Assembly: GCF_003589595.1 (NCBI RefSeq)
Contig: NW_020654748.1
Coordinates: 2,701,173-2,765,172 of the forward strand
Origin: Hyposmocoma kahamanoa
Lineage: Eukaryota > Arthropoda > Insecta > Lepidoptera > Cosmopterigidae
Length of the DNA stretch: 64,000 bases
Direction: 5' to 3'
Shown: one piece after another, positions 35,485-46,394 of the stretch
Layout: each line of letters begins with the position of its first letter
Position numbering within the stretch: position 1 is the first letter of the stretch
Notes under the pieces: generated by a model
Seen by the model: the letters and a program-made list of their open reading frames with translations, nothing else
Database searches by the model: none
Told to the model about the DNA's origin: nothing
Translations under genes and position numbers: made by a program

Positions 35485-37190
35485 TTTTTATTTAGTAAAT
35501 ATAAATTAAACTTTACTGCTTTATAACTTACAATGTTTAATAATTTATTGGAATGCATTTGTAAGATTGTCGGTAGATTTGTAAGATAGCTTGATTTTGA
35601 TGTATGAGTGCGGAATACAAATGAGTGTGGGGATAATCGTAACGAAAAGAGCTTCACGGTTCGGTAAAGAACTCAATTCGACGTTAGATTTCTTCATGAC
35701 GTTTCGTTTGAGCGTCATCCAATTCATTTGTTCTGGATGGATAACCTGATTAACATGAGCTAATTATGCAAACATTACAATTGAGATTCACTACAGAAAA
35801 GAATTGTCTCTGTCATCATCATTACTACCAGCCATTGTCTGTGAAACGGTAGGCCAAGACCCAAAGCCTTCGGTGATGCGATTCGAGGGTGAAAACAAGA
35901 GATTTTCTTTCCATCATGTTTTAGTCACGGCTTTTTCACCTGACCTACATACACTGTTTCCCGGTGTGGTGGTAATATTAGTGTGATCAAACTAATTGAG
36001 TAATTTTCTAAGCAACAGACGGTCGACATCGTATTTTTTGTCGATCGACATATGTTGATCATCAAAAGATCGACCAAACCTGTAAACATCTTATGACAAA
36101 CTGAGCACACTTTTCTATACGGCGGTACTTTGATAGGATGTAAAGCACGATGCAAGATGGATGACGTATGATTTGAAAGGAATTAATATATTGGAGAAAT
36201 ACTTCCTTATCCTTATAAGTTTGTTTCTATGTACATAAACTTCATTATTACGTTATAGATTTCAGCTTTAGCAGAATACCTTCCGTACTACAATGATATT
36301 ACGATTTTGTGTTTTTAAATGTTTTAAAATTGAAATGAGAGGTTATTATAACCACTATAAGCAAATTACACTTAAAGTAATCACAGTCCTAACAAAATGG
36401 TTAGATTAAGTAGTTATGAATTTAAAATGCCATTATCAAACGTGCTTATAAATACGTAAAAAAGAACTTAGAGATAAATGTTCTCCACGAGAAAAAATAA
36501 AACATATTCTCCGTTTTAAACAAAACGTGAAACCAATTGACGCTTAATGTACAAATGCAAAGAGACATAACAACATAGCATTACTTTATAGCTTTCTTTT
36601 TTTAGTTATTAAAATGATTCTTCTTTTATATCTTATACAATAGCACATACATAATGTATTACCTATATGGTCATCTATGTTTCTGTGTCGAGCAACTTGA
36701 GTAGTAGGAGAAATTAAAAACAAATGTATCTTTTGCCGTGAAATTTGGTTTATATTTATTATGTTTTTGTGCTACGGAGTTAAGGAAATAAAGTATCCAT
36801 TGTTACGCCAACTTTGTACTAATAATTACCAATGTGTACTTCTGAAACTAGCAGATTTATAAAGTTCTTGCTTGGGGGCATCACCGCTCTATTTATTTCT
36901 ATTTTAAAGCGGCAGACGGGAAGTTAGAGGGCATTAAAATTATCAACGTGTGTATAATTTATGATATTTTAATTAGAATAAGGTATAAATTTGCAATACT
37001 CTGAGACCGACCTCGGAGCATCGCGGTGTATTTCTCTCTGCATTTAGAGCATTGAAATTCACACCTTATTTCAATTGTAATAGCATAAAATTTACATCAA
37101 AATGACGTGGGTAGGCGCTTAAGTGAACACACGAAATATTTTCTGCTCCCAAATTTTTTTTATTTAAAAATAGTAAATGTGTATATATTT
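35485..37190. other. AT-rich flank upstream of the intact LINE
   Basis: No recognisable gene. The 3' portion (after about 37000) may include LINE 5' UTR, but its true 5' end cannot be fixed from one copy. Confidence 0.45.
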
Positions 37191-37272
37191 CAAAATTTAA
37201 TTCACTGGCACTTAGGTTGACTGTCTCCTAACTCTCACACAACTTTCTCTCACTTTATCCATCTTCTGTATA

Positions 37273-37944
37273 ATGGACGCCTCAGCAGAGCAGCTCATGA
37301 AGAGTATTCATGAATTATCTTCGCTGTTCAATAGCAGGATGGGCGAATTCGAGAAGAATATTCAGCAGCCCGGCGCTAACACAACGGTGAAGAGTCTTAC
37401 AGCGGACTTCTACACTTTTAAGTCCTTTGTTTGGAAAACCATTGGCATGCTAAAATCCCAGGTGGAGCTCCTGCACATCTCCTTTGATCGTCTTGAGATG
37501 CACTCCCGCAGGAAGGTCTTGCTTTTTCATGGAGTCAAGGAGGATGTTGGGGAAGACACTTGCAAGAAAGTTTCGGTCATATTATCTGACCAATTGAAGT
37601 TGTCCGGCATTAGTAACGAGGCATTTGAATCTTGCCATAGATTGGGTGCTAAAAGGAACACAGCCCGGCCTATATTGGTTCGTTTTACCACTGTGCATCT
37701 ACGGTCCATGGTGTGGAAAGCTAAAACCGCGTTAAAGGGATCCAAAACGTCGATTTCCGAGTTTCTGACAAAGCCGCGGCAGGACGTGTTTGTGGCAGCT
37801 CGAGCTCACTTTGGTATGAAGAGGTGCTGGTCAGCTGACGGAGTTATAGTTGTCCTTCTTCCTGATAAGAACCGTAAGAAGATTGTTTCCTTGGCTGAGC
37901 TAAAACTATTGACTTCTCAGTACACCAAGGATTCCTCGTCGTGA
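37273..37944 (+). CDS. LINE ORF1 protein, RNA-binding (RRM-like)
   Basis: This 223-residue protein very likely binds and packages the element's own RNA. Residues 1-75 look like a helical, probably coiled-coil segment. Residues about 77-142 fit an RRM-like fold: HSRRKVLLFHGVKE begins the first strand and ARPILVRFTT would be the inner strand. Residues 155-197 (SKTSISEFLTKPRQ...VIVVLLPD) resemble the C-terminal domain of L1-type ORF1 proteins. No CCHC zinc knuckle is present, unlike gag-like ORF1s of classic Jockey elements. The ATG at 37273 is preceded by a pyrimidine-rich leader and is the first in frame. ORF2 follows about 590 bp downstream in the same direction. No frameshift or stop is present. 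Confidence 0.85.
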   Translation: MDASAEQLMKSIHELSSLFNSRMGEFEKNIQQPGANTTVKSLTADFYTFKSFVWKTIGMLKSQVELLHISFDRLEMHSRRKVLLFHGVKEDVGEDTCKKVSVILSDQLKLSGISNEAFESCHRLGAKRNTARPILVRFTTVHLRSMVWKAKTALKGSKTSISEFLTKPRQDVFVAARAHFGMKRCWSADGVIVVLLPDKNRKKIVSLAELKLLTSQYTKDSSS

Positions 37945-38532
37945 CTTCGTACTGTGCAGTAAAATGACGATCTATCGGGTTTGTTGTGACCGTTGTAATT
38001 TTGCCGGCTTATACTCTGTTCGTATTTTTAAATTATTGTGGGGTATTCAGTTTACATTATATATAATTTTGCACTCAAAATTGTAATACCTCCTATTTTA
38101 GTTAAAACAATCTCACCCACATAATGTCAATTTCACTTTTTTTTTTTTTGTCTTTTTTCTTGTTTACTTTTATGCTCCCCATAGACAGGCAGAGTCTTTA
38201 ATGCATACAGCCTTCTCTGTTGTCACTTTTCTTATGGCTATGGAACATTATACTTACAGCAAATTCCAATTCAAATTGTGTTTTTCCATTCATTTTATTT
38301 ATTTTATTAATTTGAAATTGTAATTATACTGTCACATTTTTAATTTTTAAGTTTTCTTTTTTTTTTTTTTGTAAGTTTGGAGTTGCTCAACATGTCAACC
38401 TAGGCAGTGAGTTCTTTTGGCTAATTTAATTTATTAATTTTTTTATTTTAAATATTTTTTGTTTGTTTGTTTTATATCTATATAATATTTTCGTATTTTA
38501 CGTATTTATTAAGTTTACATATTTATTTTTCA

Positions 38533-41472
38533 ATGATTGTAGAAGATGAATATTTTTCTTGCTCTTCCGATGATTACGAAAGTGCGCAAAGTCTTAATTC
38601 TAGTCTTTCTGACTCTGATCCTCTTGAAGATAAGCTTTCTAATATATTTAGCAATAACTCCAAATTTCTTTCCCTAGTGCACATCAACGCGCAGAGCATT
38701 CCCGCTCACTACAACGATCTTCTCACATCTTTTAGCGCCGGCGTAGTTGATAGTATTCTCGTATCGGAAACTTGGCTGAAGCCTTCATTACCTTCGACTA
38801 GCTGTTCCATTCCAGGCTACAAACTCTTTCGCAATGACCGTACGGGCTGCGGGGGTGGTGGTGTTGGTGTTTACCTACGTAGCCACATTCCTGCTGACGT
38901 TGTTTGCAGTTCTCAGTCACAGTATACTGGATCTTTGGAATATCTGTTTCTTTCAGTAGTAGTCCACCATAAAAAAATTCTGCTTGGTGTTTTATATAGC
39001 CCAAATGACAAAACAGACTACTTTAACACCTTGGAAGGTACTCTTGTAGACTTGGTTCCCCTTTTTGATCATGTTGTTCTTATGGGCGACCTAAATACTT
39101 GTATTCTCAAGAATAACTACCGTTCGGATAAGTTATTAGCTTTGACGTCTGCGCTTGATCTCCAAGTGCTGACGACATTGAAACCGACCCATTACTTCCC
39201 TAACAGCAGACCTTCCCTGATTGACTTAATGATTGTTTCTCACCCTAAGCTGGTCCTTTCGCATGGGCAGATGGATGCTCCTTTTTCACATCACGATTTA
39301 ATTTTTCTCTCTTACAGAGTGCGTCCACCTAAAGTTAAAGGAAAGGTCCGTCTATTGCGCAATTTTAAGCATATGGATCTTGTTCGTTTGAGAGAGGATA
39401 TTGGTCGGGTTGACTGGTCTTTGCTTTTTTCGTCTGACAGTATTGACGTTAAGGTTGATATTCTTAATACTGAACTTGTAAAAATTTATGACTCTCATGC
39501 ACCAGTACGTCCAGTACGTGTCAGACACGCACCAGCTCCTTGGCTTTCGCCTGAGATTAGAAGGGTTATGGTGAAGCGTGATAGAGCCAAGTGCCGTCTA
39601 AAACGTGAGCCCTCTCTATTAAACCTCGAAGCCTATAAGAAGTTACGAAATCTCTGCAACAGAATGTGTAGGGATGCTAAACGCCGTTATATTCATTCCA
39701 CCATTCAAAATCTTTCTCAGGCTCAGGTCTGGAAATTTTTGCATTCTATTGGCGTGGGCGAGTCCATGGATGTTTGTCAAAGCAACGTGGATCTCAATGC
39801 CCTAAATTCTCATTTTTCGACTCCCCCTGTCATTCTTAACCATCTTACTAAATCCAGTACCCTTTCTTCTCTTTCTAATCTTGTTCCACCTGTTTGTCCC
39901 CCTTTTACTTTTAACATGGTCTCAGAAGAAACTGTAATGAAATGTGTCCGCTCAATCTCCACCAAAGCCATCGGCAGTGACAATTTGAGCCTCGACATGA
40001 TTCTACCTGTGTTGGAGGACATTGCACCTGTTGTTACTCATATCATAAATTATTCTCTCTCGCGCAATGTTTTTCCAGCACAATGGAAAAAGGCTTTTGT
40101 TATACCTCTCCCTAAAATCCCAAATCCTACATCACTTTCACAATACCGTCCTATTTCTATTCTTCCTATCCTCTCTAAAGCTCTTGAGTCCATTGTCCAT
40201 AGACAACTTTATTCTCACCTCATCTCCCATAACCTTTTATGTCCATATCAGTCTGGCTTTCGTCCATCTCATAGTACTGTTAGTGCTTTACTGAACATTA
40301 CTGAAGACATACGTCATGCTATGGATGAAACGAAGCTCACTGCTATTGCTTTGTTGGATTTTAGTAGTGCATTTAACTCCGTTGATTTGGACATTCTCAT
40401 GGGTACTCTTCAGGCTGTTAATATCTCCTCTACTGTCCTTAGTTGGTTCTCTTCTTATCTCTTTGGTCGCCAGCAGTGTGTGAAAACTAATGATGGCTCG
40501 TCATCCTGGTCTAATTTAACTGCTGGTGTACCTCAAGGCGGCGTACTTTCTCCCTTACTCTTTTCAATTTTTATTAATAATATTTCCCGCGTAATTTCTT
40601 CTCCCTTCCATCTGTATGCTGACGATCTTCAACTCTATCGTAACTTTAAGGTAGGTGAGGTCTCTGAGGCAATTTCGGCACTGAATTTCGATTTGTTGGC
40701 TATCCAGTCATGGGCTAAGTCGTTTGGCCTCTTAATTAATCCTGCTAAGTCGCAGGCCATGATTGTTGGTAGTAGCAGAATAAGATGCAAGCTTGATTGG
40801 TCCTTAGTACCTGCGTTGGTCTATGATGGAACGTCCATTGCATATACTGACAAAGCCAAAAATCTAGGCATAATAATGGATTGTACCTTGTCTTGGACCT
40901 CTCATGTTAATGAGGTCAGCAGGCGTATGCACCACTCATTTCACTCCCTCAAACGACTCCAATATTTTCTCCCTTTTCATACTAAAATTATGCTAGCGCA
41001 AACTCTTCTTCTCCCCATACTTGACTATGCCGACGTTTGTTATTTAGATGTGACCGTGGAGCTTTTAAATAAATTAGAGCGCTTACAAAACCTGGCTATT
41101 CGGTTTATTTTCGGTCTCCGTAAATATGATCATGTTTCCGAATTTCGTGCTCGGTTAAATTGGCTCCCAATTCGTCTTCGCCGTGATGTGCATATCCTGT
41201 CCACTATTTATAATATACTTCGCGACCCTAACTCCCCACCCTACCTTCGTTCCCGGTTCCAGCTGCTGCCCCCTCCCACCCGCTCTAGACGTCCCTGCAT
41301 CACTAAGACGCTCGTTCAACCCAGCTGCAATACTAATTTCTTTTTTAACTCCTTTTCTTGTCGTGCAGTGCAGTTGTGGAATAAACTCCCTTCCCACATC
41401 CAGGCGAGCCCGTCGATTGCTTCTTTCAAGAAAAGTTTGAAAGCGCACTTTCTTGCAGAACTTTCTTCGTAA
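38533..41472 (+). CDS. LINE ORF2 protein: endonuclease and reverse transcriptase
   Basis: The frame is open from 38467 (1001 codons), but the first 22 codons are hydrophobic, AT-rich read-through of the spacer. The ATG at 38533 before an acidic N-terminus is the more likely start (979 residues). Numbering from 38467, the AP-like endonuclease has N74 (HINAQS), E101 (SETW), D208/N210 (MGDLN), ID252-253 and SHHD at 274-277. The RT domain has QYRPIS (559), QSGFR (595), D631 in LLDFSSAF, GVPQGGVLSPLLF (687) and the catalytic YADD (717-720). The C-terminal part (WLPIRLRRD at 899, FFFNSF, LWNKLP, SFKKSL) is typical of CR1/L2-related elements. No RNase H domain follows. It nicks target DNA and copies the element RNA there by target-primed reverse transcription. 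The one odd residue is His where the endonuclease SDH motif normally has Asp. Confidence 0.92.
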   Translation: MIVEDEYFSCSSDDYESAQSLNSSLSDSDPLEDKLSNIFSNNSKFLSLVHINAQSIPAHYNDLLTSFSAGVVDSILVSETWLKPSLPSTSCSIPGYKLFRNDRTGCGGGGVGVYLRSHIPADVVCSSQSQYTGSLEYLFLSVVVHHKKILLGVLYSPNDKTDYFNTLEGTLVDLVPLFDHVVLMGDLNTCILKNNYRSDKLLALTSALDLQVLTTLKPTHYFPNSRPSLIDLMIVSHPKLVLSHGQMDAPFSHHDLIFLSYRVRPPKVKGKVRLLRNFKHMDLVRLREDIGRVDWSLLFSSDSIDVKVDILNTELVKIYDSHAPVRPVRVRHAPAPWLSPEIRRVMVKRDRAKCRLKREPSLLNLEAYKKLRNLCNRMCRDAKRRYIHSTIQNLSQAQVWKFLHSIGVGESMDVCQSNVDLNALNSHFSTPPVILNHLTKSSTLSSLSNLVPPVCPPFTFNMVSEETVMKCVRSISTKAIGSDNLSLDMILPVLEDIAPVVTHIINYSLSRNVFPAQWKKAFVIPLPKIPNPTSLSQYRPISILPILSKALESIVHRQLYSHLISHNLLCPYQSGFRPSHSTVSALLNITEDIRHAMDETKLTAIALLDFSSAFNSVDLDILMGTLQAVNISSTVLSWFSSYLFGRQQCVKTNDGSSSWSNLTAGVPQGGVLSPLLFSIFINNISRVISSPFHLYADDLQLYRNFKVGEVSEAISALNFDLLAIQSWAKSFGLLINPAKSQAMIVGSSRIRCKLDWSLVPALVYDGTSIAYTDKAKNLGIIMDCTLSWTSHVNEVSRRMHHSFHSLKRLQYFLPFHTKIMLAQTLLLPILDYADVCYLDVTVELLNKLERLQNLAIRFIFGLRKYDHVSEFRARLNWLPIRLRRDVHILSTIYNILRDPNSPPYLRSRFQLLPPPTRSRRPCITKTLVQPSCNTNFFFNSFSCRAVQLWNKLPSHIQASPSIASFKKSLKAHFLAELSS

Positions 41473-41788
41473 TCATCTTATTGTTTCTTAATTATTATTA
41501 TTTTTTTATTATTATATATTTATATATATCTATATATATTATGATGTTGCTATTTATTATACGTTATTTATTGTATTTATTTATAATACTTATGTGTGTA
41601 TCGGTATTTATACAAATTTTTTCGATAGTTTATAGTATTTCACCCTCTCTATCTTGCACGCTGTTGCCCGCTTACAACTTACGCTCTCACCACCATAGGT
41701 TGACTGGAAGAGATCTCTTTTAGAGATAAGTCCACCTTTGCTCACTTTTGTTCACAGATTTTTTCTTGTTGTTTGTTTTTTTTGGTGC

Positions 41789-41794
41789 AATAAA
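41789..41794 (+). terminator. Polyadenylation signal AATAAA of the LINE
   Basis: AATAAA in 'ggtgcaataaagaatatata', about 320 bp after the ORF2 stop. A short AT-dinucleotide tract follows where the copy ends. Confidence 0.75.
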
Positions 41795-42569
41795 GAATAT
41801 ATATATCGATTAATTTAATGTCGTCTGCCTTGCCATCCGCTGGCTTGTGCTGGCCTTTAGGCAGGCACCGTTCTCCGAAGCCCTAGCTTTTGTAGAATCC
41901 CTAAATTGAATTAATGATAGTGATGTGTTCAGTAGCACAGAATAGAAATTTTTAACATCTGCTGGTGACATTTACAAGTACACTATAAACATATCTAAGT
42001 ACCTATAATACAAGTTCAAATGAAAAGAATCCTAAAGTAGACGCAATAGATCTTACATTTATTTTTGTAGTTCCCGGGTGTTGATTCCGTTGCTCTGGTA
42101 TATAAAGTACAGGGAATTCCCTAGTTTAAGACCACGTTATTCGTGTAATTAGTATTAAATAGGTTGTAAACCACTAATGTGCCGTGACCAGGATTACGGC
42201 AATAATAGGATACTTCGGGCCACAAAAATGTATTGGATAGTTTGAAGGAAAAGAGAGGAAAGGAAAGGCTGTAACAGGAAAAGGTACTACAATACATAAT
42301 ATACACTGGTTCAATACTATAAAACACTCCCTAACGTATAATTACATACGGATATGCTTCTGGATGATCATAAAGTAGACACTTACTCCAAAAGGGCCGA
42401 GTTGTACAGAATTAAAGATTGGTATTAACATTAAAATTAGCACATGATTAGGTTGAGAACTGGTAAAAGGATTACAATTAGACGCAATTGAATATTACAG
42501 CCGGACTGCTCGCTATCGCGATTGAGCAGGCAGTGACGACGGAGCGAAACAAAATGAGAATGGCGAGGC

Positions 42570-42910
42570 AAAGGAATGAAGGAACGATTCAAAATTTGAA
42601 AACAAGTGGCCAGGAACCAGAGAAAAGATAATAAAATGGCGGGATGACGGCGTAAGGAGGTCACATCGCCACAGTACCTGGCACTTTACTATTAGTGCAC
42701 TCAAATATATCACAAGCTCATAGGTTTTCGGCGATTGTTGCACATAGGAAAAGAAACTGTGACGGTGTGACCTCCTTACGCTGTCATCCCACCTTTTTGT
42801 ATCGCCTCTCTCCATTCGTATTGTATTGTTTTTTCTTCTTCTACTCATATTTAAATTTTGAATTGTTCCATTTTCCTTCGCATTCTGGTTTTATTTCTTT
42901 CGACGGTCAA
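42570..42910. repeat. Long imperfect inverted repeat
   Basis: Cores 42639-42664 (TGGCGGGATGACGGCGTAAG and 'gaggtc') and 42767-42792 are inverted copies with few mismatches. Weaker similarity extends outward on both sides ('ttcaaaattt' and purine-rich words on the left, their complements on the right). Both arms read in the same relative frame as RWDDSVRRSHRHS-like residues, so they may be two inverted copies of one degraded coding repeat. The spacer holds a family E end. Confidence 0.6.
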
Positions 42911-43189
42911 ATTGTCTATTTTTTTTTATTCTTTTCAAGTTTAATCATAATACAATCAATGTAAATCATGTATCGACCATAATAAGCGAATAACAGTCTA
43001 TCTGAAATTCAACATTATACAACCCGATAAGGGGTAAGTTAAAGTTAGGGAGTGTTTTTCTTATTAATGTACTGTTTTTCTACATTTACCATGTTTTTCT
43101 ACTTTTACTGCACGTTAAATAAATTTGTGGACTGGAAGTTTCCTGTTTTACTGCCGTGATCCTGATCACGGTTGTTAGGGTTAGAACTC

Positions 43190-43328
43190 TTTCAAAACTA
43201 TTCCTGTTTTTGGATCTGAATTGCGTATATATCGGGTCCCTTACAGGTTCCATGATCACGGCTGACTGTTCAAAACGTTGGTTTGTTTGAAAAAATTAAA
43301 TTAGATCCGAGAAAAATAGTGTCATATG
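43190..43328. repeat. Family E fold-back, diverged
   Basis: Left half: 'aaactattcctg', 'tcgggtcccttacaggttcc', 'atgatcacggctgactg'. Right half, inverted: 'aaaacgttggtttgtttgaa', 'ccgagaaaaatagtgtcat'. Same two-armed layout as 54840-55045 but with many substitutions. Confidence 0.65.
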
Positions 43329-43669
43329 AAAACCTGTTTTTTGTCGCAATTTTATAAAAGATCGTCGTATTAATAGATTCATATTGATGAGTGTATTGAT
43401 CTGGTGTAACCTCATAAATCAACACCCGATGTTTACGAGGTACCAAACACACCTTTCCGTTTTCATAAACCAGGCCGACCCTGCAATTACGCATAATATT
43501 TCTCTATGATTTAGATGGTGTCGCGTGAACTGGTTCCTTTGACTTGATAGACGTTTACACCTTGACCAGCTGGATTGTGATTTCTCTCCACCCATTTAGT
43601 TGTAAATCTGTTTACTTCATTGTCGCGACACACGCCTCATTTACTCATTCTGCTGGATGTAAGCATCAC

Positions 43670-43872
43670 GCCGATTCACATTGCAATGCCACTCAGATCT
43701 TTCTTAAAACGATCTGAGAGCACTGCCACTGCGTCTGTCACCCTGATACATAAGTTGACAAGTCCCATGTGCTCATCATTTCACCAGCACCCTTACCCTT
43801 CAAAACCGTAATGCTCAATTTACTGCTTGGCGGCATAAATAGGTAAGGTGGCAGTACTTCCCTGGAAGAACC
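43670..43872 (-). repeat. Family B repeat, 5' two thirds
   Basis: 'cattgcaatgccactcagat', 'gtcaccctgatacataagtt' and 'ttcaccagcacccttaccct' through to 'ggtggcagtacttccctgg'. The reversed A-tail is lacking. Confidence 0.85.
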
Positions 43873-43971
43873 ATAGACTATAAGAATGTTAGTTTCTTTA
43901 AACTTATCTTTCAAAGGCTGGCCCAAATTGTAAACTGCAATAACTAAAGTATTTGTTCATTTACAAATTGT

Positions 43972-44262
43972 ATATTTAACTGACTTCAAAAAAGGAGGAG
44001 GTTCTCAATTTGATTGTTTTTTTTTGTATATATGTTGCGCGATAAAATAAAATTTGTGAACCGATTTTAATGATTCTTTTTTTATTGGAAAGAGGGTACC
44101 TCAGTAGTGGTCTCATTTAAATTTTAAGAAAATATTCCATCTTTCTGATTGGCAAACTAGGGGATGAATCCGGTTTCGCTTACTTTCCGGTAACCGATTT
44201 CAATAAAACTTGGCAAATAGATGTAATTCCACGAACTTTTGAGGTCAGTTTTTTGATACTCC
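43972..44262 (+). repeat. Family C repeat, full length reference copy
   Basis: Left end 'tttaactgacttcaaaaaag', right end 'acttttgaggtcagtttttt', length about 290 bp. The ends are imperfectly complementary, supporting a TIR-bearing non-autonomous DNA element. Copies at 1915 and 57589 align over the full length. Confidence 0.82.
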
Positions 44263-44264
44263 GT

Positions 44265-46390
44265 ATTGAGATTATATCAAAGACAGAAACAAGTTAAAAA
44301 AAGAGACAAAACACCTGTTTGTTTTCTTTCCAAAACATTTGTTGTTTCTTTAGTTAGCGGAAAGTGAGCAATAATATTTTATATAAAGTTTTTGATATAC
44401 AATGCTGCCAACACCCTTAAACATTGTAACAAATTTCTTCACTTTCAATACTGTCTGTCTGTCGGTAAATAACTTCAACTTATCTAGTCGAAACATTTAT
44501 TCTAGCCGGTCCATTATCCATTGAATAAATTAACAACAAACCTGCATCCAGGTTCGATGCTCGAATAATGCAAAACACTACCTGTTAGCACCCGCTGCGA
44601 TCGCTCAAGCTGTTGATTGAGTGTAAATCATGGTGTCCATTTGGCGGACAGAGGTTTTGTGTTTAATGAATAGTTAGTTTGCTGAAGGAGTCACCATATC
44701 TAGGAATCAGTTTGAAGTGGTTTGAAAACGCTTTAAATAGAAAAAGACGTTGTGCTTCCGTTCGAGCAGCTTTGTTGAAATCAAACATCGTTTTAGCTCT
44801 AATTTTTTCAATTTGTTATAAAGTAAAACAAAATTTTATAACTAATTACAATCTAGCCTTTTTACAAGACTAATAAGCAATTTTAATTTAACCTAAAATA
44901 AAAGAAACTTACATGAGAAACTGTCCATCGACAAAATATCTTTTAATGTTACTTATGTGGAAGATATATTTTCATGTGTTCATAGTCTTATTAAGGCGAG
45001 TCTCGCATCGCGCTATAAATGAATATGAATAAAATAGGAATAGGCGGAAAATATTTGATACACATCCATCGTCGAGAAGCGCTTGATGGCGACTGACGGG
45101 GCAACACGGGCGCGACGTGTCGTTAAACCGCTGAGCAATTCGTCCTTAAAAAGAAACTATCTCCAACAACTCTCTTTAAAAACAAACAAGGGACCTTTAT
45201 GCAAAACTTGTTTATTTTCAGAACCCTTATAAGGTATAAATACACTAAGTACATTTACAAATTTCTTTCCGAAGTAATAGTGTAACAATTTTGGTCTTGT
45301 TTTTAAGAAAATTGATTAATTATTTAGTAATTGAAATTATTGTCGCATTAAGTGTATTTAAATTATATATTTAACCTTCAAGGGTGGCAACACGTGAAAT
45401 TAGTATTGGTAGCAACACTTTCACATGTTTATGAATGAATATTGTTGTACGTGTTGGCAACACAAAAATGGTCATAATTAATCTTGTTAGAATATGGTAA
45501 CCCACGTCTTCTACACCTTGTACCATGTAATGTGTGTGCTCCGTATTTATTAAAATATTTAAATCAGTACAAGTCATCTTTAAATTCAACATCACTACTA
45601 CAGTCCGCGCTCCCAAGAGTACGTAAATAAAATATTTTTTTTTATACCCTTACCGCTTATTCGTTCCGAATCCGAAATTATACACATCTAGAAAATTCAG
45701 ACCCACTTCGAATGTCCCTTGTGCACAAAGTCCGATTCGGACCTGAGAAAATACAAGTACCAGTTGTGCACCTAGAGATAAAATGACATTTCGGACACCT
45801 GTGACATTTCGGACCGTACTCTTTGCCGTGGCCTTTCTATAAGTTTTTATTTTTAATTTTACTTCGATTTATTACACTAAAACATAATTAACACAAATAA
45901 AAACAGATGCCAACGTTGTGCCTAGTGCCGAAGCTACAATCCTCTATACCTATAATGAATTGCCAAAAAACCTGTTTATATTACCATTCCAAGAAACGAA
46001 CATTTTCATAAACCAGAACCGTAAGTAACAACTCTAACCTCTAAAGCTCGAGCTATAACCGTACCCAACCCATTTATTTCCTTAAAACCATTGCAAAAAT
46101 AAAACTTTTGCACCAAAACATTCACCCGCATATAAAACTAAAATCGTGCACTAAATTTTCTCGCATTTGAAACGGCATTCGTCTGTAAATTTACCTTTGT
46201 CGAAGCCGTATTTTAAGTCTGGATACTACCAACTTTTACGTTCAGGGTAGACAGTTCTACTATTTTCAATGAATATTTGGCACGAAATCTACATAGAAGA
46301 GAGAGACAACTAGCACAGATGTGACAAGGATATTGTCTGGTTACCTATCAGTAGTCGGAAATGACATTTTCCAGAAATAACGTTTGGTCG
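44265..46390. other. Segment without a recognisable gene
   Basis: No family A-E copy. Around 45660-45830 there are repeated words with TTCGGAC, including two nearly identical 'tgacatttcgga' units 22 bp apart. Function unknown. Confidence 0.45.
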
Positions 46391-46394
46391 AAAT

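Larger units (their letters stand above)
37190..41812 (+). mobile_element. Complete two-ORF non-LTR retrotransposon (LINE, CR1/L2/Jockey-like)
   Basis: ORF1 (37273-37944), about 590 bp of spacer, ORF2 (about 38533-41472) and about 340 bp of AT-rich 3' UTR with AATAAA at 41789. A short ATATATAT tract follows where the element appears to end. Both frames are uninterrupted over more than 3.6 kb, whereas every other LINE in the window is broken. There is no LTR, integrase or RNase H. The 5' boundary is approximate. Clade placement is inferred from the domain order (RRM-type ORF1; endonuclease-RT ORF2 with the WLPI...FKKSL C-terminal region), not from a search. Confidence 0.9.

Noticed and set aside
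41155..41448. Long antisense and alternate frames within the LINE
   Set aside because: They overlap the ORF2 C-terminal coding region and are shadows of it.
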